Of a DNA stretch of 42,263 nucleotides, positions 17,098-24,517 are shown piece by piece (within the stretch, counting starts at the first letter, position 1; each line of letters begins with the position of its first letter). A program made the position numbers and the translations under genes. The stretch comes from an uncultured Collinsella sp. (GTDB taxonomy: Bacteria; Actinomycetota; Coriobacteriia; Coriobacteriales; Coriobacteriaceae): positions 1-42,263 of the forward strand of contig CABVAY010000017.1 of assembly GCA_902496455.1 (NCBI GenBank). The letters are read 5' to 3'. The notes beneath the pieces were generated by a model. It worked only from the letters and a program-made list of their open reading frames with translations, made no database searches and was not told the DNA's origin.

Positions 17098-17976
17098 ATG
17101 ATTTTAGACACCACGGCACCCGCGGAGGAGCTTCAAGACAAGCTATCGGCGCTCGAACAGCTGCTTTTGGCATACGGGCGCGTGGCTATCGGGTTTTCCG
17201 GCGGCGTTGACAGCAGTTTTTTGGCCGCCGTATGCGCCCGCATCATGCCTACCAATACCCTCCTCGTCCATCTCACCACGCCGCTCATCGGCACGCCCGA
17301 ACAGGCTTCGTTTGAGCGGTCCGTTGATGGACAAGCCAATGAAGGGGCGCATTTTAAGCTCCCCGTGCTCAATCTTTCGGTCGATCAGCTGCAGCTCCCC
17401 CAGGTAGCCTGTAACGATGCCAATCGCTGCTACCACTGCAAGCACGCTGGCTTTACCGCCATCGTCAACCACGCCAAGTCGCTCGGCTTTCCCACCGTCA
17501 TCGATGGCAGCAATGCAAGCGATCGCGGTGACTACCGCCCCGGCATGCGTGCGGCAGAAGAGCTCGGCGTACGCTCACCCCTTATGGAGGTCGGCTTTAC
17601 CAAGGACGAAGAGCGCGAGCTGCTGCGCGCATGGGGCTATCCCGTTTGGAACCTGCCGGCGGGAGCATGTCTTGCCACGCGCGTTCCCACGGGCGAGGAG
17701 CTTACGCGCGAGAAGGTCGATTTAATCCGCGCCTGCGAGGATTACCTGCACGATCTTGATCTGGCACAGGTACGCGCGCGCTTGATCGGCGGCTGCATGC
17801 ATATCGAGGCCGCACCCGCAGATGTCGCCAAGATTGCCGCCCTCGGCGGTGCCGCCGTCGACGACAAGGGCAAGACCCCGCTGCCCGCCGCCATCGAGTC
17901 CGCGCTGCGCGAGCTGGGCTGCGACCATATCTCCCCCGAGGTCACCCCCTACATCCACGGTGCCATGAATCAGTAA
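17098..17976 (+). CDS. larE: LarE-family ATP-dependent sacrificial sulfurtransferase
   Basis: A PP-loop enzyme of 292 residues. LarE adenylates the carboxylates of P2CMN and inserts sulfur during synthesis of the nickel-pincer cofactor of lactate racemase. The PP-loop SGGVDSS is at 34-40. Cys191 in LPAGACLATR is the conserved sulfur-donor/cluster cysteine, and NRCYHCK (Cys111, Cys114) follows the nucleotide domain. AAGGA lies 7 bases before ATG 17098. No larA, larB or larC is visible within the window, so the partners must be elsewhere or this copy serves another sulfur-transfer role. A GGGACAG repeat starts at the base after its TAA. Confidence 0.88.
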   Translation: MILDTTAPAEELQDKLSALEQLLLAYGRVAIGFSGGVDSSFLAAVCARIMPTNTLLVHLTTPLIGTPEQASFERSVDGQANEGAHFKLPVLNLSVDQLQLPQVACNDANRCYHCKHAGFTAIVNHAKSLGFPTVIDGSNASDRGDYRPGMRAAEELGVRSPLMEVGFTKDEERELLRAWGYPVWNLPAGACLATRVPTGEELTREKVDLIRACEDYLHDLDLAQVRARLIGGCMHIEAAPADVAKIAALGGAAVDDKGKTPLPAAIESALRELGCDHISPEVTPYIHGAMNQ

Positions 17977-18016
17977 CCTGCCAATAAGGGACAGGTTTAT
18001 TTTGGCAGGTTTTATC
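17977..18016 (+). repeat. GGGACAG-type hairpin repeat (copy E), also a terminator
   Basis: CCTGCCAATA (17977-17986) and TTTTGGCAGG (18000-18009) with AGGGACAGGTTTA between and TTTTATC after. It differs from copy B at a single base in the arm and starts directly after the larE stop TAA. Confidence 0.8.
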
Positions 18017-18031
18017 TGGGGAAACGCAAAT

Positions 18032-18067
18032 AGGGCCGTGACACCCATACGGCGTCGCGGCCCTTTT
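18032..18067 (+). terminator. Terminator between larE and the EIIA gene
   Basis: AGGGCCG-GAC pairs with GTC-CGGCCCT (one mismatch), followed by TTTT. It is convergent to the EIIA gene ending at 18107 and may serve both directions. Confidence 0.75.
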
Positions 18068-18106
18068 CCTTGGAGAAGGATCAATTGATTGAACGGGATG
18101 ACCGTT

Positions 18107-18559
18107 CTAGTCTTCGAGTCCGCTATTGATGAGCTCCGCAATCTCAACGGGATCGGTGCTCGCGCGCACCTTGTCACGGAAGCCGGCGTCCATCAGCATC
18201 ACGGCAGCCTTGGAGAGCAGACGCAGGTGCGTAGTTCCGGCCTCGCCGGCGGGCACGTACAGCGCGAGCGCAACATCGACGGGCACCCCATCGAAGCTCG
18301 GCCATTCAACGGGTTCGGTCAGTTTAAGCACGGCAACGCCCGGCGTGTGGATCGCGTCGCTTTTGGCATGCGGAACGGCAAAACCGGCGACAAGGCCGGT
18401 CTCGGCCTCGTTCTCGCGAGCAATGAAGGCGGCCTCTACGGCAGATGCGTCATCGGCAAAGCCGAGCTCGATGGCCTGCTCGGACAAATAATGTAGGGCG
18501 TCCTCGCGCGAGGCGGCGGTATACCCGATTGTCACTTGGTTGGCAGATACAAATCCCAT
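18107..18559 (-). CDS. PTS sugar transporter subunit EIIA (fructose/mannitol family)
   Basis: A 150-residue cytoplasmic phosphocarrier that passes phosphate from HPr to the EIIB domain. The phospho-acceptor is His64 in GFAVPHAKS, the family's conserved pattern (G.A.PH). ATG 18559 has AAGGAAGG 5 bases upstream. It is the last gene of the six-gene sugar operon, 11 bases after the transketolase C-terminal subunit. The partner EIIBC at the head of the operon lacks its own EIIA domain, so the two should form one permease. Confidence 0.93.
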   Translation of the reverse strand: MGFVSANQVTIGYTAASREDALHYLSEQAIELGFADDASAVEAAFIARENEAETGLVAGFAVPHAKSDAIHTPGVAVLKLTEPVEWPSFDGVPVDVALALYVPAGEAGTTHLRLLSKAAVMLMDAGFRDKVRASTDPVEIAELINSGLED

Positions 18560-18570
18560 GGAAACCTTCC

Positions 18571-19509
18571 TTACAACACGGACCTGACCGCAGCTTCGAT
18601 GCCGTCGGCGTCCAAACCGTACTTGTGCAGCAAATCGACCGCAGGGCCGGACTCGCCATACACATCGCGCACGCCGACGCGACGCATCGGCACCGGATGC
18701 TGCTCCGCGAGCACCGAGGCCACGGCCTCGCCAAGACCACCGATAATCGAATGCTCCTCGGCAGTGACCACGCGACCGGTCTTCTTGGCGCTGGCAACCA
18801 CCAGGCGCTCATCAAGCGGCTTGATCGTGTGCATATTGATGACCTCGGCATCGATACCATCGGCAGCGAGCGCCTCGGCAGCCTCAAGCGCCTCGGCGAC
18901 CATAAGGCCACAAGCGATGATGGTCACATCGGACCCCTCGCGCACGACCACGCCGCGACCAATCTTGAACTCATAGTCCTCGTGATCGTTGATGACCGGT
19001 GTTGCCAGGCGGCCGAAGCGCATGTAAACCGGGCCCTCAAACTCATAGGCGGCGCGCACGCAAGCGCGAGCCTCGATGTCATCGGCGGGAACGATTACCG
19101 TCATACCCGGGATCGTGCGCATGAGCGCGATGTCCTCGCAGCACTGATGCGTGGCGCCGTCTTCACCGACCGAGATACCCGCATGCGTGGCACCGATTTT
19201 GACGTTGAGGTGCGGATAGCCAATGGAATTACGCACTTGTTCGTACGCACGGCCGGCGGCGAACATGGCAAAGGTGCTCGCAAAGGCGACGTGGCCCGTG
19301 GTCGCAATGCCGGCGGCGAGCCCCATCAAGTTGCTCTCGGCAATGCCGGCATCGTAGAAGCGCTCAGGGTGCGCAGCCTTAAACTTACCCGTCTGCGTAG
19401 CGGCAGCCAGGTCGGCATCGAGCACTACAAAGTCATCGTGCTCATTGCCCAGCTCGACGAGCGCCTCGCCGTAGCTTACGCGCGTGGCGACTTTTTTGAC
19501 CTCTGCCAT
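18571..19509 (-). CDS. Transketolase, C-terminal (pyrimidine-binding) subunit
   Basis: A 312-residue half of a split transketolase, carrying the Pyr domain and the C-terminal domain. Visible features are RVSYGEALVELG, DADLAAATQT, the FVVLDADL strand, GATHAGISVGEDGATHQ (TPP/substrate His loop) and the C-terminal HTIKPLDERLVVASAKKTGRVVTAEEH. With the N-terminal subunit it transfers two-carbon units between ketose and aldose phosphates. Its ATG shares one base with the stop of the upstream subunit (TAATG), so translation is coupled. Split transketolases are common in Actinobacteria, Clostridia and Archaea. Confidence 0.94.
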   Translation of the reverse strand: MAEVKKVATRVSYGEALVELGNEHDDFVVLDADLAAATQTGKFKAAHPERFYDAGIAESNLMGLAAGIATTGHVAFASTFAMFAAGRAYEQVRNSIGYPHLNVKIGATHAGISVGEDGATHQCCEDIALMRTIPGMTVIVPADDIEARACVRAAYEFEGPVYMRFGRLATPVINDHEDYEFKIGRGVVVREGSDVTIIACGLMVAEALEAAEALAADGIDAEVINMHTIKPLDERLVVASAKKTGRVVTAEEHSIIGGLGEAVASVLAEQHPVPMRRVGVRDVYGESGPAVDLLHKYGLDADGIEAAVRSVL

Positions 19510-20339
19510 TAGAGCTCCTCTCCTGCTGCCGCGAGCTCGGCCATGGCCTGCTCAAACTGTTCATCGTTGGGCGCCTTGCCATGCCAGCCAACCTGGTTCT
19601 CCATAAAGGAGACGCCTTTGCCCTTCACCGTCTCGGCGATGATAGCGACGGGCACGCCGGTCACCTCACGAGCCTCAGCGAAAGCCGCCTCAATCTGCGC
19701 CATGTCGTTACCGTCGGCGAGCTCGATCACATGCCACTTAAAGGCGCGGAACTTGTCAGCGAGCGGCATGGCCGAGTTGACCTCATCGATCGTGCCGTCA
19801 ATCTGCAAGCCGTTGTGGTCGACGACGGCAACAAGATTGTCGAGTGCATGGTTGCCGGCGAACATGGCCGCCTCCCACACCTGGCCTTCCTCGCACTCAC
19901 CGTCGCCCAGCAACGTGTAGACACGGTAGCCGTCGCCCCAGTGCTTAGCGGCAAGCGCCATTCCAACTGCAGCAGAGATGCCCTGACCGAGCGATCCGGT
20001 GGACATATCGATGCCAGGGGCGTCGTTCATGTTGGGATGGCCCTGCAGTCGGCTGCCAATATGGCGGAGCGTCTCGAGCTCTTCGACGGGAAAATAGCCG
20101 CGATTTGCCAACACCGAATACAGGCCCGGCGCCGCGTGACCCTTGGAGAGCACAAAGCGATCGCGATCGGCCTTGTGAGGGTCGGCAGGATCGATATTCA
20201 TTTCCTCAAAGTACAGATACGTCATGATGTCGGCAGCACCGAGCGATCCACCCGGGTGTCCCGACTTGGCCGCGTGAACCGCAGTCACGACACCCTTCCT
20301 GACCTCATTGGCGACCTTCGCCAGCTCCTGGTTGGTCAT
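19509..20339 (-). CDS. Transketolase, N-terminal (PP-binding) subunit
   Basis: A 276-residue subunit that binds the thiamine diphosphate pyrophosphate and Mg2+: GDGECEEGQVWEAAMFAGNHALDN is the GDG..N motif. SGHPGGSLGAADI and FVLSKGHAAPGLYSVLA are the conserved His loops, and DMSTGSLGQG is typical of the family. ATG 20339 is chosen because AGAGG lies 8 bases upstream and the next 20 codons upstream are unlike the family. It overlaps the C-terminal subunit by one base. A hairpin separates it from the transaldolase gene upstream. Confidence 0.94.
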   Translation of the reverse strand: MTNQELAKVANEVRKGVVTAVHAAKSGHPGGSLGAADIMTYLYFEEMNIDPADPHKADRDRFVLSKGHAAPGLYSVLANRGYFPVEELETLRHIGSRLQGHPNMNDAPGIDMSTGSLGQGISAAVGMALAAKHWGDGYRVYTLLGDGECEEGQVWEAAMFAGNHALDNLVAVVDHNGLQIDGTIDEVNSAMPLADKFRAFKWHVIELADGNDMAQIEAAFAEAREVTGVPVAIIAETVKGKGVSFMENQVGWHGKAPNDEQFEQAMAELAAAGEEL

Positions 20340-20362
20340 ACGAATTCCTCTCTTGAGAACAA

Positions 20363-20391
20363 CCCCGGCACCGGATGACGCGATGCCGGGG
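20363..20391 (-). other. Intergenic hairpin inside the sugar operon
   Basis: CCCCGGCA and TGCCGGGG, 8-bp perfect arms with a 13-base loop, followed on the minus strand by TTGTTCTC. It lies between transaldolase and transketolase; a partial terminator or mRNA-stability element. Confidence 0.5.
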
Positions 20392-20402
20392 CAATCCACT
20401 CG

Positions 20403-21086
20403 TTAAGCCTGAGCGACGACCTTCTGCCAGTCAGCCTCAAAAGAGGCGAGGCCCTGGTCGGTCAGCGGATGATGCAGGCACTTCTTGAGAGCGGCCATGG
20501 GCACGGTCGCAATATCGGCACCGAGTAGCGCGGCCTGGGTCACGTGGTTGGGCGTACGAACCGAGGCGGTGATGATCTCGACGGTGTCGTCGACGTTCTT
20601 GCCCGTCCAGTCGTAGTTCTTAATGCAGGTCACGACGTTGTCGAGCTGCGAGATACCGTCCTCGGCGATGTCGTCGAAACGACCGACAAACGGGCTGATG
20701 TAGCGAGCACCGGCGTTGGCGGCCATAAGGGCCTGCGTCGGCGAGAAGACGAGCGTCATGTTGACGCGCACGCCAGCATCGGCCAGCGCACGGCAGGCGG
20801 CAAGGCCGGCCTCGCACACGGGAAGCTTGACCACGATGTTGGGGGCGAGGGCGGCAAGGCGCTTGCCCTCCTCGATCATACCCTCGGCAGTGGTCGCGGT
20901 AGACTCGGCGGACACGGGCAGGCCCTCGCAGAGCTCGGCAATCTTGAGCATATGCGGCTCAAAGTCGGCAAGCTTGCCGCCGGTCTTGGCGTACAGGGAC
21001 GGGTTGGTGGTAACACCGGCCAGGCAGCCCCAGCTCTTGGCCTCGGCAATCTCGTCCAGATTGGCGGTATCGATAAAGAACTTCAT
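20403..21086 (-). CDS. Transaldolase / fructose-6-phosphate aldolase family
   Basis: A 227-residue class I aldolase of the small TalC/MipB/FSA subfamily. It is a TIM barrel with Schiff-base lysine in NIVVKLPV (about residue 87) and the family signatures KFFIDTANLDEI, GVTTNPSL and FVGRFDD. Transaldolases move a dihydroxyacetone unit between fructose-6-P and erythrose-4-P; FSA members split fructose-6-P directly. Sequence alone does not separate the two activities. ATG 21086 has AAGGGG 6 bases upstream. It sits between the GatZ-like gene and the split transketolase, so a role in pentose-phosphate interconversion of the imported sugar is likely. Confidence 0.92.
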   Translation of the reverse strand: MKFFIDTANLDEIAEAKSWGCLAGVTTNPSLYAKTGGKLADFEPHMLKIAELCEGLPVSAESTATTAEGMIEEGKRLAALAPNIVVKLPVCEAGLAACRALADAGVRVNMTLVFSPTQALMAANAGARYISPFVGRFDDIAEDGISQLDNVVTCIKNYDWTGKNVDDTVEIITASVRTPNHVTQAALLGADIATVPMAALKKCLHHPLTDQGLASFEADWQKVVAQA

Positions 21087-21123
21087 GGTGAACCCCTTCA
21101 AAGGAAGCTAAAACTCAAAAGAA

Positions 21124-21152
21124 TGGGACAAAGGGACTGCCCCTTTGTCCCA
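21124..21152. repeat. GGGACAG-like hairpin repeat (copy F)
   Basis: TGGGACAAAGGG and CCCTTTGTCCCA, perfect 12-bp arms around ACTGC. It lies in the operon between the GatZ-like and transaldolase genes, three bases from the hairpin at 21156-21191. The core is GGGACTG/GGGGCAG rather than GGGACAG. Confidence 0.6.
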
Positions 21153-21155
21153 TGT

Positions 21156-21191
21156 GCCGGGCCTGCAGCTGGGACATGCCCCAGGCCCGGC
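21156..21191 (-). terminator. GC hairpin after the GatZ-like gene
   Basis: Perfect 10-bp arms GCCGGGCCTG/CAGGCCCGGC, with an internal CTGGG/CCCAG option in the loop. It lies 20 bases beyond the stop, with no T-run. Probably a stability or partial termination element within the operon. Confidence 0.45.
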
Positions 21192-21210
21192 GTCGCGTAG
21201 GAAAAGCTAC

Positions 21211-22485
21211 TTACTCGGCAAGAGCGGCCTCGATGCGGGTCGTGACGCCCTTGAGGTTAAGACCGACGACGTACTGCTTGATCGGGCGCTTGATGTGCTC
21301 GATGACAAAGCGCTTGCCGTCGATGTCCTGAGCGGCGAGGTTGCGGTAGAGCTTCTCGACCTGCTCCTTGACCTCGGGATCGTTGAACGCATAGTGACCG
21401 GAGACATCCAGGATCTTCAGGCTGAGCTCATCGTCGGCAAGAATGTCGTCGACCTGCAGGTTGACGTCGTCGCCAGTCATCCACTTGCGCCAGCGCTCGG
21501 TCTTGATAGCCTTGACCAGCAGGGTGTGATACAGGTCGGAGGGGTCATCGCACAGACCGTTGTCGACCAGGATCTGCTCGGTGGCGCAGAGCTTGAGGTA
21601 GGCGCGGGTCTCCTCGGTGCCATACTGCGGAGCAACGTTGGAGGCGGTCACGTGTGCCGGGATGTGCTCGAGCAGCGTCGCGTCGTCCAGATAGTCGGCG
21701 TTGTGCTCCTTCAGGCCCACGCCGTAGCGCTTAGCCATGTCGGCGAGCTCGCGGGCATTCTTGAAGTTGTAATGGCCGACCTGCTCGGTCCAACGGGTGA
21801 GCGTACCGGTCTGGCCGACGATAAAGGTGGGCATGGGGCAGCCGCGCTTCTCGAGCTCGGGCTGCAGCTGAGAAATGAACTCCTCGTACTTATCGGTAGA
21901 GGTCAAGCCGCCATTGGTCTCCTCGGTACCGACCTCATAGGCAACCTCGGGCAGGTTATGCTCGCGACGGTACTGCTCAAGGTAGTCGATAAGATCGATC
22001 GTGCGGCGAAGCACCACGTCGAGCGGAATAACCTTGCCGATCTGATAGGGGTCCTTGGTGGGGTCGACCATCAGCAGGTCAAAGCCCGCCTCCATGTCGG
22101 CGACGAAGGACTTGCGGGCGAGCTCCATGGCCTCGTCCTCGGGCAGGTGGGCGTTACGCTCCTCGTCGCGCTGCCACGGACCGCCGTGATCTCGGCACAG
22201 GTAGTACGGACCGGTGTAACCCACCTCGTCGGCGACCTTCTTGATGTCGGCGGCAAAGCGCGTCTGGTCCCAACCGTTGACGTAGCCGGCGCCCATCTCG
22301 TCCATATCGACCTGGTTGCGGCTAGCAATAAACATGGGCGGGAAATCCTCGTCCTTGGCAAGCTCGAACACGGCCTGAATCAGGTTGGGGCTCATGGGGC
22401 CAATGCCGACCATGGTTGCGTGATCGCCGCTATCCTGCAGCTTGAGCATGCCCTGAACGGCCTGACGGATGGTGAGGTTGGACAT
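21211..22485 (-). CDS. GatZ/KbaZ-like protein (class II tagatose-bisphosphate aldolase non-catalytic subunit family)
   Basis: A 424-residue TIM-barrel protein of the GatZ/KbaZ (old name tagatose-6-P kinase) family. Features include CRDHGGPWQRDEE (compare DHLGPN in GatZ), LLMVDPTKDP, YEVGTEETNGG and GLKEHNADYL, i.e. clusters of His, Asp and Glu suited to metal and sugar-phosphate binding. Classical GatZ only stabilises the catalytic subunit GatY; no GatY-like gene lies in the window. Some homologues have been reported as hexulose or fructose-6-P 4-epimerases, so a stand-alone epimerase is plausible. ATG 22485 has GAAGGAG 6-7 bases upstream. It is the second gene of the sugar operon. Confidence 0.8.
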   Translation of the reverse strand: MSNLTIRQAVQGMLKLQDSGDHATMVGIGPMSPNLIQAVFELAKDEDFPPMFIASRNQVDMDEMGAGYVNGWDQTRFAADIKKVADEVGYTGPYYLCRDHGGPWQRDEERNAHLPEDEAMELARKSFVADMEAGFDLLMVDPTKDPYQIGKVIPLDVVLRRTIDLIDYLEQYRREHNLPEVAYEVGTEETNGGLTSTDKYEEFISQLQPELEKRGCPMPTFIVGQTGTLTRWTEQVGHYNFKNARELADMAKRYGVGLKEHNADYLDDATLLEHIPAHVTASNVAPQYGTEETRAYLKLCATEQILVDNGLCDDPSDLYHTLLVKAIKTERWRKWMTGDDVNLQVDDILADDELSLKILDVSGHYAFNDPEVKEQVEKLYRNLAAQDIDGKRFVIEHIKRPIKQYVVGLNLKGVTTRIEAALAE

Positions 22486-22554
22486 TTTGTTCTCCTTCTC
22501 CAGAGGATTTTTGACAAAAGTTCCCTGGGACCCAGATGTGGGCCCTATCAGTAC

Positions 22555-22615
22555 GGATGGATTTTGTTGTGTAGGGGCGGTTGTGCGGAGTCAAATCCAT
22601 CCCTCCGCACAACCG
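22555..22615 (-). ncRNA. Predicted H-type pseudoknot in the EIIBC/GatZ-like intergenic leader
   Basis: CGGTTGTGCGGAG (22578-22590) pairs perfectly with 22603-22615 over 13 bp. Its 12-base loop contains AAATCCATCC (22593-22602), which is perfectly complementary to GGATGGATTT at 22555-22564. On the minus strand the order is stem 1, loop, stem 1', 13 bases, stem 2'. That is the topology of an H-type pseudoknot, or of two mutually exclusive stems. A weaker GGG/CCC hairpin follows at 22530-22550, about 45 bases before the GatZ-like start. No known riboswitch class was recognised. Confidence 0.55.
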
Positions 22616-22629
22616 GAGTCCTTAAAGGT

Positions 22630-24102
22630 TTACTTGGCTTGCTTATCGAGCGTGGGCTTCATGGCAATCAGGATTGCAGCGGCGACCACGGCGCCAATCA
22701 CGATGTCCAGGCAGAACAGCGCGACGTTGTTGGTGGCAAGGGCGACGATAAAGCCACCGTGCGGGACGTAGCAGTCGATACCCTGGAAGGCGGCGAGCGC
22801 CGCGCCCACGGCAGAGCCGATGCAGATGCCGGGCAGGGTGTGGCCAAGGTCCTTGACCGCGAAGGGGATAGCGCCCTCGGTAATGCCGATGCAGCCCATG
22901 AACAGTGCGGAGATACCCATCTGGCGATCGGCGTCATCGAACTTGTTCTTGGCGATGAGCGCAGCAAGGCCGCAGGCAATCGGGGGAATGGCGACGGCGA
23001 CGCGGAACATGCCGTTGGGGCCATAGATGCCGGAGGCCATGATGGCCATGGTGAAGGTCGAGGCGGTCTTGTTGATGGGGCCACCCATATCGAAGGCGGT
23101 CATAACGCCAATGACCAGACCCAGGACAACTGCGGAACCGCCCTGCAGGCTGCCGAGCACGTCGGTGAGCCAGTCCATCACAAAGCCAAGCGGCGTAGCC
23201 AGGATGTAGATATAGGCCATGCCCAGGACAAGCGAGGTTAGAATCGGGATGATCAGGATGGGCATGATGGTCTGGATGGTGTTGTTGACCTTCCAGGTCT
23301 TCATCCAGCGGACAAAGTAGCCGCAGATGACCGCCATGATCATGGCGCCCAAGAAGCCGGTCGAAACGCTGTTGCCGTTAGGGGTAACGACCGCGTTGTT
23401 GACCAGGTAGCCCAGGACAAAACCGGGGGCGAGCGCGGGCTTGCCGGCCATCGAGTAGGAGATGTAAGCCGCAAGCACCGGAATCATCATGGAGATGCCG
23501 GCCATGCCGATGGTGTTAAGGCTCACCATCAGCGGGTTCGTAACCTCCATGCCGTTGGCGCCGGCGGTACCGGATGCCAGCGAGAAGGCGAGAAACACGC
23601 CGCCGATAACGACGATGGGGATAAAATAGGAAACGCCGGTATTGAATGCATTGAGCAGCGTCTTACCAGGATCGGCAAAGATAGACTGCTTGGACGCCGG
23701 TGTCGGAGCCTGCGGGGCAGCGGAGACGGCCTTCTTCTCTGCCTTGGCCTCGGCCTTGGGCGCGTCAACGGCGCCACCCGTCGCCTTGATGATCTCAATG
23801 GCCTGGTCGATGATCTTTACCGGATCGGCGATTACATCCGAGGTGCCGACCTTCAGGAACTTGCCTTCGGCCATCTTCTGCTCAAAACGATCCTCGTTCT
23901 CGACACCCACGTCGACGGACTCCAGGACCAGGTCGGCGGAGTCCACGTCTTCCTGCGTGAGCTCATTCTCGATACCCAGGCCACCCTGAGCCTCGACCTT
24001 GCACTCGATGCCACGGGCGGCGCATTCATCCTGAATCGCCTTCTGGGCCATATACGTGTGGGCGATACCCACAGTACAGGCGGCAACGCCTACGATCTTC
24101 AT
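22630..24102 (-). CDS. PTS fructose-family EIIBC permease
   Basis: A 490-residue membrane permease that imports and phosphorylates a sugar. The EIIB domain begins MKIVGVAACTVGIAHTYMAQ with phospho-acceptor Cys9 in the P-loop CTVGIAHT (family CPTGIAHT; Val for Pro/Thr is a variant). An Ala/Lys/Pro-rich linker at about 100-145 leads to the EIIC domain, which has about nine hydrophobic helices and family motifs such as GGVFLAFSLASG and FDMGGPINKTA. ATG 24102 has AGAGGGAAG upstream. It heads the minus-strand operon and is divergent from a (frameshifted) LacI-type regulator. Confidence 0.93.
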   Translation of the reverse strand: MKIVGVAACTVGIAHTYMAQKAIQDECAARGIECKVEAQGGLGIENELTQEDVDSADLVLESVDVGVENEDRFEQKMAEGKFLKVGTSDVIADPVKIIDQAIEIIKATGGAVDAPKAEAKAEKKAVSAAPQAPTPASKQSIFADPGKTLLNAFNTGVSYFIPIVVIGGVFLAFSLASGTAGANGMEVTNPLMVSLNTIGMAGISMMIPVLAAYISYSMAGKPALAPGFVLGYLVNNAVVTPNGNSVSTGFLGAMIMAVICGYFVRWMKTWKVNNTIQTIMPILIIPILTSLVLGMAYIYILATPLGFVMDWLTDVLGSLQGGSAVVLGLVIGVMTAFDMGGPINKTASTFTMAIMASGIYGPNGMFRVAVAIPPIACGLAALIAKNKFDDADRQMGISALFMGCIGITEGAIPFAVKDLGHTLPGICIGSAVGAALAAFQGIDCYVPHGGFIVALATNNVALFCLDIVIGAVVAAAILIAMKPTLDKQAK

Positions 24103-24186
24103 TGCTTCCCTCTTTTCATAGAGTTGCGTGCGCAAGACACCGTTTGCGGAGGCCTCCGGAGCATCCCCTGCCGTTTGGACTTGCTG

Positions 24187-24208
24187 TCTTTTCGACAAGA
24201 ACAATATA
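24187..24208 (-). promoter_or_regulatory. -10 element and LacI-type operator of the sugar operon
   Basis: On the minus strand TATATT (24203-24208) is a good -10. Directly downstream lies TCTTTTCGACAAGA (24187-24200), a 14-base palindrome with one mismatched pair and a central TCGA, the usual centre of LacI-family operators. Half-sites GGTAAACGC (24241) and GCGTTTAACC (24284) lie upstream. The rest of 24103-24517 holds a TTGCG/CGCAA palindrome (24124-24135) and CGGAGGCCTCCG (24147-24158). Confidence 0.5.
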
Positions 24209-24517
24209 GGTGCTCGTTTTTCTTAATGCCAGCTTATTTCGGTAAACGCGCAGGTCAGAGCGTTGGTTATGCGATTTAGTTATGCGTTTAACCAAAAATG
24301 AATCCTGCGATTTTGCCCTCGATTTCAAAAGTCAAGAAGTATTTGATTTTCTCGGTAGACGGCAGATGCGCATGCCGGTCACAAATTTCGACCCCACCCG
24401 TATGCCGCATTTGTTGCATACTCATATGAAAGGAAAAAGCCGCTCACCGAAGCGTATCCTTCACCAAGACTCAAAGTCATCATGTTGGAAAATGCTCATC
24501 TGTCGGAAGGAGTCGCT

